A stretch of 64,000 nucleotides of DNA from NCBI RefSeq assembly GCF_030732845.1, contig NZ_JASHKA010000010.1:124001-188000 (forward strand). The letters are read 5' to 3'. Of this stretch, positions 48,396-57,877 are shown in pieces (the stretch's first letter is position 1; each line of letters starts with the position of its first letter). Made by a program: the position numbers and the translations under genes. This stretch comes from Roseibium sp. MMSF_3544. Its GTDB lineage: Bacteria > Pseudomonadota > Alphaproteobacteria > Rhizobiales > Stappiaceae. The notes under the pieces are model-generated. The model made no database searches. It was not told the origin of the DNA and saw nothing but the letters and a program-made list of their open reading frames with translations.

Positions 48396-51203
48396 ATGGA
48401 CGACCTCCTCAGGGAATTCATTACCGAGACGAACGAGAGTCTCGATGTTGTTGACGTTGAGCTCGTAAAGTTCGAGCAGGAACCGAACAACGCAACCATT
48501 CTTGATAACATTTTCCGTCTCGTGCACACGATTAAGGGCACTTGCGGATTTTTGGGCCTGCCCCGGCTTGAAGGTATTGCTCATGCGGCGGAAACGCTCA
48601 TGGGCAAGTTTCGTGATGGCGCGCCCGTCACGCAGGAAGCGGTTTCGCTTATCCTGATCTCTATCGATCAGATCAAGGACATCCTCCAGGAACTCGAGGC
48701 TGCGGAAGGTGAAGAACCTCAAGGTGACGACAGCGAGCTGATCGGCAAGCTGGAGGACATGTCGGCCAAGGCAGACGTGGCCATGGCTGGCGGCGGTGAA
48801 GCCGAAGCAGAGGTGGTCGACGAGACACCTGCTGCGGAAGAGGCTGAAGAGGTATCGGAAGAAGAAAATCCTGAGCAGACACTTGAGCGACCGCTGCGTC
48901 CCGGCGAGGTCTCTCTTGATGAACTGGAGAGGGCTTTCCAGGAGACCGAGATCGAGGTCGAAATCGCCGAAGTGGCACCGATTGAAGCCGAAGACATGGC
49001 TGATGAGATCGATGAGCCCGCACCGGCGCCGGTTGCCGCAAAGGTTGAAGCCAAGCCCGAGCCCAGCAAGGCGGTTGCCGCCAAGAAGGCCGGTGGTGAC
49101 GGCGGTGAGAAGAAAGCTGCCGGTGGCGGTGTCTCAAACCAGAGCATTCGTGTTGCCGTCGATACGCTTGAGCACCTGATGACCATGGTGTCCGAGCTGG
49201 TGCTGACCCGCAACCAGCTGCTTGAAATCGTACGCCGGCACGAAGACAGTGAATTCAAGGTGCCGTTGCAGCGCCTTTCAAACGTGACTGCGGAGCTGCA
49301 GGAAGGGGTCATGGCGACCCGCATGCAGCCGATCGGCAATGCCTGGCAGAAACTGCCGCGCATCGTGCGCGATCTGAGCCAGGAACTGGCGAAACCGATC
49401 GAACTGGAAATGATCGGTGCCGATACAGAACTGGACCGTCAGGTTCTTGAGATGATCAAGGATCCGCTGACACATATGGTCCGCAATTCGGCCGACCATG
49501 GTCTGGAGCGCCCCGAGGAGCGCCGCGCCGCCGGCAAGCCGGAAAAGGGTATCATCACTCTTGCCGCTTATCATGAGGGCGGTCACATCATCATCGAGGT
49601 CCGTGACGACGGTAAGGGCATCGATGTCGAGAAGGTGAAAGCGAAAGTTCTGGAGCGTGGCCTGGCCACGGAAGCCGAATTCGAAAAGATGACGGATTCC
49701 CAGATCCACAAGTTCATCTTCCATGCAGGCTTTTCCACCGCCGCCGAAGTCACCAGCGTTTCCGGACGCGGTGTCGGCATGGATGTGGTGCGCAACAACA
49801 TCGAACTGATTGGCGGCACCGTCGACCTGCGCTCTGCGACCGGCAAGGGTTCCAGCTTCATCATCAAGATCCCGCTGACGCTCGCGATCGTGTCAACGCT
49901 GATTGTTGAGGCCAGCGGTGATCGGTTTGCAATCCCGCAGCTTTCTGTCGTGGAGCTTGTCCGGGTCCAGACAAATTCCGAGCATCGTATCGAACGGATC
50001 AAGGACACGCCGGTCCTGCGCTTGCGCAACAAGCTTCTGCCGCTTGTCCACCTGTCCCAGCTTCTGGGAATTTATGAAGGCGAGGACGCCGACCAGGCGA
50101 TTGATGCCGACAACGGTTTCATTGTCGTCATGCAGGTCGGCAGCCAGACATTCGGTGTTGTGGTCGACGGTGTCTTCCATACCGAGGAAATCGTGGTCAA
50201 GCCGATGTCGACCATGCTTCGAGCACTCGACATGTTCTCCGGCAACACCATCCTGGGCGACGGCTCGGTGATCATGATCATCGACCCGAACGGCATCGCC
50301 GGTGCAATGGCAAGCCATGCTTCGAGCGCGGTCGCCGAATCGCAGGAAGACGAACAGGAAGACCTGCAGCGCAAGGCCATGTCCGGCCAGAACGCAATTT
50401 CGCTGCTGCTGTTCCGTGCCGGCGCGCCGGAGCCAAAGGCGGTCCCGCTGTCGCTGGTCACCCGCCTGGAGGAATTCGAGGTCTCCAAGATCGAACGGTC
50501 CAACGGTCGGGACCTGGTGCAGTACCGGGGCTCGCTCATGCCGCTGGTCTATGTCAACGAAGGCGACTGCCACAAGACGGAAGGCACCCAGCCGATGCTG
50601 GTCTTCTCCGACTCCGGCCGCTCCATGGGCCTGGTCGTCGACGAGATCGTCGACATTGTCGAGGACCGCATGAACATCGAGGTCGGCTCTGAACGTCCGG
50701 GCGTGCTCGGGTCCGCCGTTGTCAAGGAACGCGCAACCGAAATCATCGACCTCGGCTATTATCTGCCGCAAGCGTTTGAAGACTGGTTCATGCGCAAGGA
50801 GATGGACATTGAAGCGCTGACGAAGAAGGTGCTCTTCGTCGACGACAGTTCCTTCTTCCGCAACATGCTGACACCGGTGCTGAAGGCCGCAGGCTATGAC
50901 GTGACAACCTGCACCGGCCCGCAGCAGGCATTCGATCTCCTGGAAAACGGTGACAAGTTCCACGCGATTGTCAGCGATATCGAGATGCCGGAGATCAACG
51001 GGTTCGAGTTCTGCGAATCCCTGCGCCGCGATCCGCGCTTCCGCAACATCCCGATCCTCGCGCTGTCCTCGATGGTGACGCCGGCATCGATCGAGCGTGG
51101 CCGCCAGGCCGGGTTCGACGATTATGTCGCCAAGTTCGACCGGCCCGGGTTGATTGCTGCCCTGAAAGATGTCTTCTCCAATGAACTGGGAGCTGCCGCA
51201 TGA
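48396..51203 (+). CDS. cheA: Hybrid chemotaxis histidine kinase CheA with tandem CheW domains and receiver
   Basis: 935 residues, longer than classical CheA (about 650). Order: Hpt domain (1-105, phosphorylated His44 in 'RLVHTIKGT'); acidic linker (105-245); dimerisation domain (250-310); ATPase (335-495, N box 'HMVRNSADHGLE', G boxes 'DDGKGID' and 'GRGVGMDVV'); first CheW-like domain (about 497-640); second CheW-like domain (about 665-790); C-terminal receiver (812-930, phospho-acceptor Asp861 in 'VSDIEMPEING'). It phosphorylates CheY and CheB and may also be tuned by its own receiver. It overlaps cheW by 4 bp. Confidence 0.96.
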   Translation: MDDLLREFITETNESLDVVDVELVKFEQEPNNATILDNIFRLVHTIKGTCGFLGLPRLEGIAHAAETLMGKFRDGAPVTQEAVSLILISIDQIKDILQELEAAEGEEPQGDDSELIGKLEDMSAKADVAMAGGGEAEAEVVDETPAAEEAEEVSEEENPEQTLERPLRPGEVSLDELERAFQETEIEVEIAEVAPIEAEDMADEIDEPAPAPVAAKVEAKPEPSKAVAAKKAGGDGGEKKAAGGGVSNQSIRVAVDTLEHLMTMVSELVLTRNQLLEIVRRHEDSEFKVPLQRLSNVTAELQEGVMATRMQPIGNAWQKLPRIVRDLSQELAKPIELEMIGADTELDRQVLEMIKDPLTHMVRNSADHGLERPEERRAAGKPEKGIITLAAYHEGGHIIIEVRDDGKGIDVEKVKAKVLERGLATEAEFEKMTDSQIHKFIFHAGFSTAAEVTSVSGRGVGMDVVRNNIELIGGTVDLRSATGKGSSFIIKIPLTLAIVSTLIVEASGDRFAIPQLSVVELVRVQTNSEHRIERIKDTPVLRLRNKLLPLVHLSQLLGIYEGEDADQAIDADNGFIVVMQVGSQTFGVVVDGVFHTEEIVVKPMSTMLRALDMFSGNTILGDGSVIMIIDPNGIAGAMASHASSAVAESQEDEQEDLQRKAMSGQNAISLLLFRAGAPEPKAVPLSLVTRLEEFEVSKIERSNGRDLVQYRGSLMPLVYVNEGDCHKTEGTQPMLVFSDSGRSMGLVVDEIVDIVEDRMNIEVGSERPGVLGSAVVKERATEIIDLGYYLPQAFEDWFMRKEMDIEALTKKVLFVDDSSFFRNMLTPVLKAAGYDVTTCTGPQQAFDLLENGDKFHAIVSDIEMPEINGFEFCESLRRDPRFRNIPILALSSMVTPASIERGRQAGFDDYVAKFDRPGLIAALKDVFSNELGAAA

Positions 51204-51691
51204 GTGTCCTGGAAAACAAAGTCAACGGGGACGCTGGTGCTGCCAGCGATACGATCCAGTATGTGACGGTGGTCATCGGTGGCCAGCTCTTCGGCCTTCC
51301 GATCTCGCAGGTCCATGACGTATTCGTCCCCGAGAGTGTCACACGGGTGCCGATGTCAGCTCCGGAAGTGCAGGGTGTCTTGAACCTGCGCGGCCGTATC
51401 GTCACGGCGATCAACATGCGCCGGCGCCTGCATCTTCCGCCGCTGGAAGACGAGCAGATGATGGCGGTCGGGATTGAGTACAAGCAGGAAAGCTACGGTC
51501 TCGTCATCGACACTGTTGGCGAAGTCCTGACTCTTCCGGCAGCGTCCGCGGAGCCGAACCCGTCGAACCTCGACCGCCGCTGGGCGGAGATTTCCGGTGG
51601 TGTGCACCGCCTGGACGGACAGTTGATGGTCATTCTGGATGTCGATCGTCTTCTCGGCGCATTGTTTACCGAGCCGATGGCAGCAGCGTAA
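51200..51691 (+). CDS. cheW: Chemotaxis coupling protein CheW
   Basis: 163 residues forming a single CheW domain ('YVTVVIGGQLFGLPISQVHDVF', 'ITRVP'-like 'SVTRVPMSAPEVQGVLNLRGRIV', 'SYGLVIDTVGEVLTLP'). It links chemoreceptors to CheA. The ATGA overlap with cheA implies coupled translation. Confidence 0.96.
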   Translation: MSVLENKVNGDAGAASDTIQYVTVVIGGQLFGLPISQVHDVFVPESVTRVPMSAPEVQGVLNLRGRIVTAINMRRRLHLPPLEDEQMMAVGIEYKQESYGLVIDTVGEVLTLPAASAEPNPSNLDRRWAEISGGVHRLDGQLMVILDVDRLLGALFTEPMAAA

Positions 51692-51724
51692 CGGCCTGAC
51701 GGCCAATGAGTGGAGTAACAGGTG

Positions 51725-52090
51725 ATGAAACAGTGCCTTGTAGTTGATGACTCAAGCGTCATCCGTAAGGTCGCCCGCAGGATCCTCGAAGACATGGACT
51801 TCGAAATCACCGAAGCGGAGGACGGTCAGCAGGCGCTTGACGAGTGCAGGAAAACCATGCCGGACGCAATCCTCCTGGATTGGAACATGCCGGTAATGGA
51901 CGGTCTTGAGTTTCTGACCAGCCTCAGAGCTGAAGAGGGCGGAGAAAATCCGATCGTTGTTTTCTGCACGACGGAAAACGACGTCGCCCATATCGCACGG
52001 GCGATCCGCGCTGGTGCAAATGAGTACATCATGAAACCGTTCGACCGGGAAATTGTCGAAGCCAAGTTTCAGGAAGTCGGTCTTATTTAG
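51725..52090 (+). CDS. cheY: Chemotaxis response regulator CheY
   Basis: A single-receiver protein of 121 residues that binds the flagellar switch when phosphorylated. Acidic pocket 'VVDDSS' (Asp8/Asp9), phospho-acceptor Asp52 in 'ILLDWNMPVMDG', Thr/Ser switch region 'VVFCTTEND', and Lys in 'IMKPFDRE'. ATG 51725 is the second of two adjacent starts (GTG 51722). Confidence 0.95.
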   Translation: MKQCLVVDDSSVIRKVARRILEDMDFEITEAEDGQQALDECRKTMPDAILLDWNMPVMDGLEFLTSLRAEEGGENPIVVFCTTENDVAHIARAIRAGANEYIMKPFDREIVEAKFQEVGLI

Positions 52091-52110
52091 TTTCGAGTTG
52101 GGCAGTCTTA

Positions 52111-53331
52111 ATGGCTTTTGCGCAAAGAAGCGTTCCTGCGGGCGCTAATCCGGGCAGCGACCCGATCAAAGTTATGGTCGTTGACGATGCCGTGGTCATC
52201 CGCGGCCTGCTGACCCGTTGGCTTGGGGAAGACAAGTCTCTCAAGGTTGTCAGTTCTCAACGCAACGGCAAACTCGCCGTTGACGATATAGAAAAAAGCA
52301 ATCCCGACGTCGTCGTTCTCGATATCGAGATGCCTGAAATGGATGGCATGACGGCGCTGCCGCTGATGCTGGCGAAGAAGCGCGATCTTGTGGTCATCAT
52401 GGCCTCGACGCTGACGCGCCGGAACGCCGAAATTAGCCTGAAGGCACTTTCGCTCGGCGCAGCCGACTACGTGCCCAAACCGGAGTCAAATTCCGAGGTC
52501 ACGACGTCCATCGACTTCCGGCGGGAGCTTATTGAAAAGGTCAAGGCGCTCGGTGCTCGCGCGGTTCGCATGCGTGGTCCGGCCAGGACAATGCGCGCCG
52601 AAACGCGTGCCGGACAGACGGCGCAGCCTGTCAGGCCCGTGTCGGCAAGACCAGCGACCGATACGCGCGCAAGTTTCCGGGGAGCCGCAAAACCGGCACC
52701 GGCTGCAGCGGGGTCCAAGTTCCAGACACGTCCTTATTCGTCTGCCCGGCCGCGCATTCTGGCGATTGGTTCGTCGACCGGCGGACCCCAGGCCCTGCAG
52801 GACGTGATGAAGGAAGTCGGCACCGCGATGAACGACATTCCGGTCGTCATTACCCAGCATATGCCGCCGACATTCACCTCGATCCTGGCTGAGCATATGG
52901 GCAAGGCGGCGCTGCGTCCGGCCAAAGAGGGCGAGGACGGCGAAATCCTTAAGGCCGGCAACATCTACGTTGCGCCAGGTGGCAAGCATATGGTCCTTGA
53001 GAAGGACGCCGGCGCGGTCCGTATCCGTCTGGACGACGGGCCGCCGGTCAATTTCTGCAAGCCTGCGGTCGACCCTCTGTTTGACAGCGTCGCTAAGGCC
53101 TACGGATCGGCAAGCCTTGCCGTCATCCTGACCGGAATGGGCCATGACGGCGCAGACGGGGTCAAGACCATCGCCGCCGGTGGCGGCAGCGTTATCACGC
53201 AGGACGAGGCAACCAGCGTCGTCTGGGGCATGCCGGGTGCAGCTGCACAAACAGGCATGTGCTGCGAGATCCTGCCGCTGAACCAGATCGGGCCTAAGAT
53301 TTCACGCGTTTTGAAGGGGAATACACGATGA
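52111..53331 (+). CDS. cheB: Chemotaxis protein-glutamate methylesterase CheB
   Basis: Removes methyl groups from, and deamidates, chemoreceptors. The 406 residues have an N-terminal receiver (about 18-135, phospho-acceptor Asp71 in 'VVVLDIEMPEMDG'), a Pro/Arg/Ala-rich linker (about 155-210) longer than in E. coli, and a C-terminal methylesterase domain with the Ser-His-Asp triad in 'AIGSSTGGPQAL', 'VITQHMPP' and 'TGMGHDGADG'. It overlaps cheR by 4 bp. Confidence 0.96.
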   Translation: MAFAQRSVPAGANPGSDPIKVMVVDDAVVIRGLLTRWLGEDKSLKVVSSQRNGKLAVDDIEKSNPDVVVLDIEMPEMDGMTALPLMLAKKRDLVVIMASTLTRRNAEISLKALSLGAADYVPKPESNSEVTTSIDFRRELIEKVKALGARAVRMRGPARTMRAETRAGQTAQPVRPVSARPATDTRASFRGAAKPAPAAAGSKFQTRPYSSARPRILAIGSSTGGPQALQDVMKEVGTAMNDIPVVITQHMPPTFTSILAEHMGKAALRPAKEGEDGEILKAGNIYVAPGGKHMVLEKDAGAVRIRLDDGPPVNFCKPAVDPLFDSVAKAYGSASLAVILTGMGHDGADGVKTIAAGGGSVITQDEATSVVWGMPGAAAQTGMCCEILPLNQIGPKISRVLKGNTR

Positions 53332-54212
53332 CTCCCAGCGAGTTCGAATTCCTCAAGAATTTTCTCAAGACCCGCTCCGGCCTGGTCCTTTCCAACGACA
53401 AGCAGTATCTCGTTGAGAGCCGTTTGCTGCCGATCGCCAGGAGCTCGAAACTTGAGACCTTGAGTGCTGTGATCCAGCAGCTCCAGCGCGGCACGAACCG
53501 CGCCCTGGAGACAGATGTCATTGAAGCCATGACGACGAACGAGTCGTTCTTCTTCCGCGACAAGACACCTTTCGAGCATTTCAAGGATACGATGCTGCCC
53601 TCCTTGATGGAGGCACGCGCCACGCGCCGGCAGCTCAAGATCTGGTGCGCAGCAGCTTCCACCGGTCAGGAGCCTTATTCGCTCGGGATCTGCCTGAAGG
53701 AATATGCGGCCAAAATGGCGGGCTGGCGCACGCGCATTCTTGGTACCGACCTGTCCCAGGAAGTGCTTGAGAAGGCGAAAACCGGGCTTTACAGCCAGTT
53801 TGAGGTGCAACGCGGCCTGCCGATCCAGATGCTCCTCAAATATTTCGAGCAAAAAGGCGACATGTGGCAGATCAACCCTGATATGCGGGCAATGATCGAA
53901 TGGAAGAAACTGAACCTGCTCGAGAGTTTCACGCATCTCGGCGAATTCGATATTGTTTTCTGCCGGAACGTGCTGATTTATTTCGATCAGACGACGAAAT
54001 CCGAGATTCTCGGACGCCTCGCCAAAACGCTTCCTGACGACGGCTACCTGGTTCTTGGCGCGGCCGAGACCGTGGTCGGACTGACGGACGCATTCAAACC
54101 GGTTGCCGGGAAACGCGGTCTTTTCCAGAAGAAGCAAGCGGTTCAGGCGGCGCCCGGAACCGTGTCCGGGCCGAGGCTTGCCGTTGGCGGCGGTGTTGGA
54201 TTTCGCCGCTGA
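53328..54212 (+). CDS. cheR: Chemotaxis protein methyltransferase CheR
   Basis: Methylates receptor glutamates with S-adenosylmethionine, opposing CheB. The 294 residues have the N-terminal helical domain (1-75) and the SAM-binding Rossmann domain: 'KIWCAAASTGQEPYSLGI', 'ILGTDLSQEVLEKAK', 'FDIVFCRNVLIYFD'. A 25-residue Gly/Pro-rich tail follows. It is last in the cheAWYBR operon and is closed by a palindromic terminator. Confidence 0.96.
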   Translation: MTPSEFEFLKNFLKTRSGLVLSNDKQYLVESRLLPIARSSKLETLSAVIQQLQRGTNRALETDVIEAMTTNESFFFRDKTPFEHFKDTMLPSLMEARATRRQLKIWCAAASTGQEPYSLGICLKEYAAKMAGWRTRILGTDLSQEVLEKAKTGLYSQFEVQRGLPIQMLLKYFEQKGDMWQINPDMRAMIEWKKLNLLESFTHLGEFDIVFCRNVLIYFDQTTKSEILGRLAKTLPDDGYLVLGAAETVVGLTDAFKPVAGKRGLFQKKQAVQAAPGTVSGPRLAVGGGVGFRR

Positions 54213-54245
54213 TCCGAACCGGACAATCAGCTGGTAAACACAAAT

Positions 54246-54270
54246 GGGCGGTCAATTGACCGCCCTTTTT
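54246..54270. terminator. cheR terminator
   Basis: A perfect 20-bp palindrome (10-bp arms, GGGCGGTCAA/TTGACCGCCC) followed by TTTTT on the plus strand. The converging LytTR gene's stop codon lies inside it. Confidence 0.9.
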
Positions 54271-55163
54271 GCGTCCGCTTCAAGCTTCCCGAAGCGTGCC
54301 TGGACCGGCGCGGTATATTTGCGGCTGACAGGGACCTTCGACCCATCCCTGACGACAATCCATAGACGGCCGCCATCGCGTGCGAGGTTTTCAACCGCGG
54401 CGAAGGCTATCCAGTGGCTTCTGTGAACCTGCATTCCAACGGTGTCCGGCAGTTCGGCAACAACATCGTTGAACCGGTAGAGAATCATGCGGTTTTCCTG
54501 ATCGGTGACCAGACGGACATAGTGTTCCTGGGCTTCGACCCTCAGCAGTATGCCTTTCAACGGCTGGTCCAAATGCCGGAGGTAGCCTGCACCGGCGGAC
54601 TGTGCTTTCTCGGCTTCTGGCTCCATCGCGCCGTTTTCGTCTGAGGTTTCCTCCGGGTCCTGCGCCGCGTCGGAAAGTGAGCCCGCGGTCGCGCCGGTGT
54701 TTGCAAGCGCTTGAAAGAGCTTGGGAGCCGTCAACAATAGGCACAGCGCAAGGTGATTGTCCGACAGGTAGACAATCTCCCGGAAAAAGGAACCAATCCG
54801 GCTGTCTGTAGAGCTCTGTGCGACAGCGGCTCCAGCTTGTGCGTTGTCAAATGACACGGATCCGTCAAGTTCCGGTAATCCCAAGATCAGGTCCATTGCG
54901 GTTATCGACAAGGCAAAGGGCACAAGACTGACAATCGCCGCCAGGGCGGCTGTTGTGAGAACATGTGGCTTCAAGCCAGGCAGGCGTCCGATCAGTTCGG
55001 CAAACGCCACAAAGAGGCCAGCCTCTATCAGGACACGGACAGTCCAGTAACCGTAAAGGCCTGCAAGCGACCAGTGATCGGGCCGCTGGGTCTGCGTTGA
55101 TGCAAGCAGCAGCGCGGCGGCCAGTGCAAGAAACGAAATCTGTGCGGCGTAGGTCCGGATCAT
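54252..55163 (-). CDS. Membrane-bound LytTR-domain transcriptional regulator
   Basis: 303 residues. Four N-terminal spans (about 7-23, 33-58, 68-97, 138-154) are followed by an acidic linker (about 165-195) and a C-terminal LytTR DNA-binding domain (about 205-300, 'ILLRVEAQEHYVRLVTDQEN', 'VHRSHWIAFAAVENLARDG', 'VPVSRKYTAPVQARFG'). LytTR domains read imperfect direct repeats in promoters. It has no receiver domain, so it would sense through the membrane part. ATG 55163 is preferred to GTG 55166. It is convergent with cheR, and its target is unknown. Confidence 0.85.
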   Translation of the reverse strand: MIRTYAAQISFLALAAALLLASTQTQRPDHWSLAGLYGYWTVRVLIEAGLFVAFAELIGRLPGLKPHVLTTAALAAIVSLVPFALSITAMDLILGLPELDGSVSFDNAQAGAAVAQSSTDSRIGSFFREIVYLSDNHLALCLLLTAPKLFQALANTGATAGSLSDAAQDPEETSDENGAMEPEAEKAQSAGAGYLRHLDQPLKGILLRVEAQEHYVRLVTDQENRMILYRFNDVVAELPDTVGMQVHRSHWIAFAAVENLARDGGRLWIVVRDGSKVPVSRKYTAPVQARFGKLEADAKRAVN

Positions 55164-55454
55164 CACGAAAGTTCAAACTTCAGTCAGCGCGAGTATGACG
55201 AATCTGCCCCGCCATTCAAGAAGCATGAATTGCACGCAGTCTATCCCATTGAAATATAGACAATAGTTTTGTCGACAACGGCAATCCGAGAATTGGCGAA
55301 AAAGATCCCATCTGAAGAAGCTGTGTCTTTTCTTTCCAAAGCTTTGCGCCACTTTACGCGGTGAGACGAGCGGGACGTTGCCCTGTGGTTGTGTCCTCCG
55401 ATATTTGCGCGGGCTCGTTGGAAACGGTCCATTGGACGCTGCTGGAGACTGAAT

Positions 55455-56423
55455 ATGACCATAAAAGTGGAACTGACACGCCGGGCCGCACTCATGGGTG
55501 CGGGCGGAGCCATTGCAGGGGCGAGCCTTGCCTCATCAAATGTTGCCTTTGCAGCTGCAGAAAAACAGGGACCGATGACCGCACCGATCGCCCGATACGC
55601 CGTTGGCGATTTCGAAGTCACCACATTGCTTGACGGTGCAGTGACTGTTGGTGAGCCCCAGAAAACCTTCGGCATGAATGTCGAGCCGGATGCGTTCGTG
55701 GCTCATTCCGATGACAATTTCATTCCGTCCGACACCTTCAAGGCGTATTTCACGCCGACCGTGGTGAATACAGGCAGCGAGCTGATCCTGTTCGACACCG
55801 GTGTCGGTGAGGGTGGCCGTCCGGCACGCGGCAACATGCGCGCGGCCCTGGAAAGCGCCGGCTATACGCCCGAGCAGGTCGATGTTGTTGTCATCACGCA
55901 CATGCATCCCGATCACATTGGTGGCCTTATGGAAGGTGGGGCACCTGCTTTTGCAAATGCGCGCTACGTGACCGCGCAGAAGGAATATGACTTCTGGGCT
56001 GCCATGGATCCGGAAGCCAATGGTGTCACCAAGCTGATGACGAAAAACGTCAAGCCGCTTGCAGAAAAGATGACGTTCCTGGGCGGTGGCGGATCGGTCA
56101 CCTCCGGCGTAACGGCGGTCGACGCGCATGGCCACACGCCGGGTCACACGGTCTACATGCTGGAGAGCGGTGGACAACAGCTGTTGCTGGCGGCAGACAC
56201 GGCCAACCACTATGTCTGGTCGCTTGCACGCCCCGAATGGGAAGTCCGCTTTGATATGGACAAGGAAGCGGCAGCGGCGACCCGCCGGAGCGTCCTTGAC
56301 ATGCTGGCCACCGACAAGATCCCGTTTGTCGGCTACCACATGCCGTTCCCGGCTGTTGGATATGTTGCCGTGGATGGCTCAGGTTACCGGTATGTACCGG
56401 CGTCCTACCAGATGCATCTATAA
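55455..56423 (+). CDS. Exported metallo-beta-lactamase-fold hydrolase
   Basis: 322 residues. The N-terminal 'ELTRRAALMGAGGAIAGASL' has a twin-arginine and a hydrophobic stretch, a Tat-type signal ending near 'AFAAAE'. The MBL fold follows with metal ligands in 'VVITHMHPDHIGGL' (HxHxDH), a third His in 'DAHGHTPGHTVY', an Asp in 'LAADTANHY', and a C-terminal His in 'VGYHMPFP'. Tat export fits a metalloenzyme folded in the cytoplasm. Family members include lactonases, glyoxalases and sulfatases; substrate unknown. ATG 55455 is chosen for the signal. Confidence 0.88.
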   Translation: MTIKVELTRRAALMGAGGAIAGASLASSNVAFAAAEKQGPMTAPIARYAVGDFEVTTLLDGAVTVGEPQKTFGMNVEPDAFVAHSDDNFIPSDTFKAYFTPTVVNTGSELILFDTGVGEGGRPARGNMRAALESAGYTPEQVDVVVITHMHPDHIGGLMEGGAPAFANARYVTAQKEYDFWAAMDPEANGVTKLMTKNVKPLAEKMTFLGGGGSVTSGVTAVDAHGHTPGHTVYMLESGGQQLLLAADTANHYVWSLARPEWEVRFDMDKEAAAATRRSVLDMLATDKIPFVGYHMPFPAVGYVAVDGSGYRYVPASYQMHL

Positions 56424-56449
56424 GAAAAACCAGTGCACGTGGGGAGAAG

Positions 56450-56474
56450 AAAGGCCGGCATTGCCGGCCTTTCG
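56450..56474. terminator. MBL gene terminator
   Basis: A 10-bp stem (AAAGGCCGGC/GCCGGCCTTT) around a 3-base loop, 26 bp after the stop codon. The T-run is only TTT and is part of the stem. Confidence 0.75.
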
Positions 56475-56630
56475 CATGTCGCGAGCTTGGTTTTGCGGTT
56501 TGGAAAACCGCTGATAAGCCGCGATGCTGTGTTGCCTGACTTCGCGGAGCTTCTGAAGCCTTGCTGACATTGCACAGGGAGAGGTGTCATGATCAGGTTG
56601 TTCAGGCACTTCAGATGACAGGAGCGTGCG

Positions 56631-56996
56631 ATGAAAAACCTTTTGGGAATCGGCGGTGTGTTTTTCCGCGCAAAGGATCCTGAAGCCCTTGCGCTTTGGT
56701 ACGAGACACATCTTGGCATCAACCAGGCTCCAAAGGACATGCAGTCGCCCCCCTGGATTTCCGAGCGGGGTGTGACCGTGTTCGCTCCCTTTTCCGAGGA
56801 CACGGACTATTTCCCGAAAGACCGGCAATTCATGCTGAATTTTCGGGTCCTGGACCTGGACGCTCTTTTGACAGAGCTTCGAGGGCAGGGCATTGCGGTT
56901 TCCCATGAAGAAAAAATGGACGGCATCGGGCGTTTTGCCAGGGTCCACGATCCGGAAGGAAACCCGATTGAATTGTGGGAGCCGCAAGGCAACTAG
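56631..56996 (+). CDS. VOC-family (glyoxalase-like) protein
   Basis: A 121-residue single-domain VOC protein: 'GVFFRAKDPEALALWYETHLG' in sense (first beta-alpha-beta unit), 'FMLNFRVLDLDALLTELRGQG', and a closing 'RVHDPEGNPIELWEPQ' with the metal-ligand Glu. No substrate can be assigned. It is monocistronic and converges on ctrA through a bidirectional terminator. Confidence 0.88.
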   Translation: MKNLLGIGGVFFRAKDPEALALWYETHLGINQAPKDMQSPPWISERGVTVFAPFSEDTDYFPKDRQFMLNFRVLDLDALLTELRGQGIAVSHEEKMDGIGRFARVHDPEGNPIELWEPQGN

Positions 56997-57053
56997 GGTC
57001 GCGTTGACCTCAGAGATATCCAACCTCTGCTTGATTGCGAAAGGCAGAAAAAC

Positions 57054-57083
57054 AAAAAGCCCCGGGTGACCCGGGGCTTTTTT
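57054..57083. terminator. Bidirectional terminator between VOC gene and ctrA
   Basis: A 13-bp stem (AAAAAGCCCCGGG/CCCGGGGCTTTTT) with a TGA loop, T-runs on both sides; it serves both genes. Confidence 0.95.
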
Positions 57084-57104
57084 AATCCTTGAAGTGGCCG
57101 CCCG

Positions 57105-57797
57105 TCAGGCAGCAGCTTCGACATCCGGTTCGCGCAGAACGTAGCCACGGCCCCAGACAGTTTCGATGTAGTTCTTTCCGGACGTTGCCGATGCAAGCTT
57201 CTTGCGCAGCTTACAGATGAACACGTCGATGATTTTCAGTTCCGGCTCATCCATTCCGCCATACAGATGATTGAGGAACATTTCCTTGGTGAGCGTGGTG
57301 CCCTTGCGCAGCGAGAGCAGCTCCAGCATCTGGTATTCCTTGCCGGTCAGGTGAACACGCTGGCCGCCGACTTCGACGGTCTTGGTGTCCAGATTGACCT
57401 TCAGGTCGCCGGTCACGATCACTGACTGGGCATGGCCCTTGGAACGGCGGACGATCGCATGAATGCGTGCGACCAATTCGTCCTTGTGGAACGGCTTGGT
57501 CATATAATCGTCGGCGCCAAAGCCGAGCCCGCGAACCTTGTCTTCGATACCCGCGTTGCCGGACAGGATCAAAATCGGTGTTTTGACCTTGGAAACGCGA
57601 AGTGTGCGGAGAACCTCATACCCGGACATGTCCGGCAGGTTCAAATCCAACATGATAATGTCGTAGTCGTACAGTTTGCCGAGGTCGATGCCTTCCTCGC
57701 CAAGATCTGTCGTGTAGACGTTGAAGTTCTCGGACTTCAGCATCAACTCGATGCTCTGCGCTGTCGCGCTATCATCCTCAATCAACAATACACGCAT
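57105..57797 (-). CDS. ctrA: Cell-cycle response regulator CtrA
   Basis: A master regulator of the alphaproteobacterial cell cycle and motility. The 230 residues comprise an N-terminal receiver (1-118, '[20 protein letters not shown]' in sense, phospho-acceptor Asp51 in '[13 protein letters not shown]', Lys in '[11 protein letters not shown]') and an OmpR-type winged helix (about 130-225, '[20 protein letters not shown]', '[13 protein letters not shown]'). The C-terminal tail ends in alanines, as needed for ClpXP degradation in Caulobacter. ATG 57797 gives the canonical N-terminus. It is divergent from fliI across a GANTC-rich promoter region. Confidence 0.97.
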   Translation of the reverse strand: MRVLLIEDDSATAQSIELMLKSENFNVYTTDLGEEGIDLGKLYDYDIIMLDLNLPDMSGYEVLRTLRVSKVKTPILILSGNAGIEDKVRGLGFGADDYMTKPFHKDELVARIHAIVRRSKGHAQSVIVTGDLKVNLDTKTVEVGGQRVHLTGKEYQMLELLSLRKGTTLTKEMFLNHLYGGMDEPELKIIDVFICKLRKKLASATSGKNYIETVWGRGYVLREPDVEAAA

Positions 57798-57877
57798 GCC
57801 AATCCCCTTGTTCTGCCTTTCCTGGGCAAGTCGCAACGGCTGTGTCGGCGCCTGCTACGAAGGACTGTGTTAACCCC

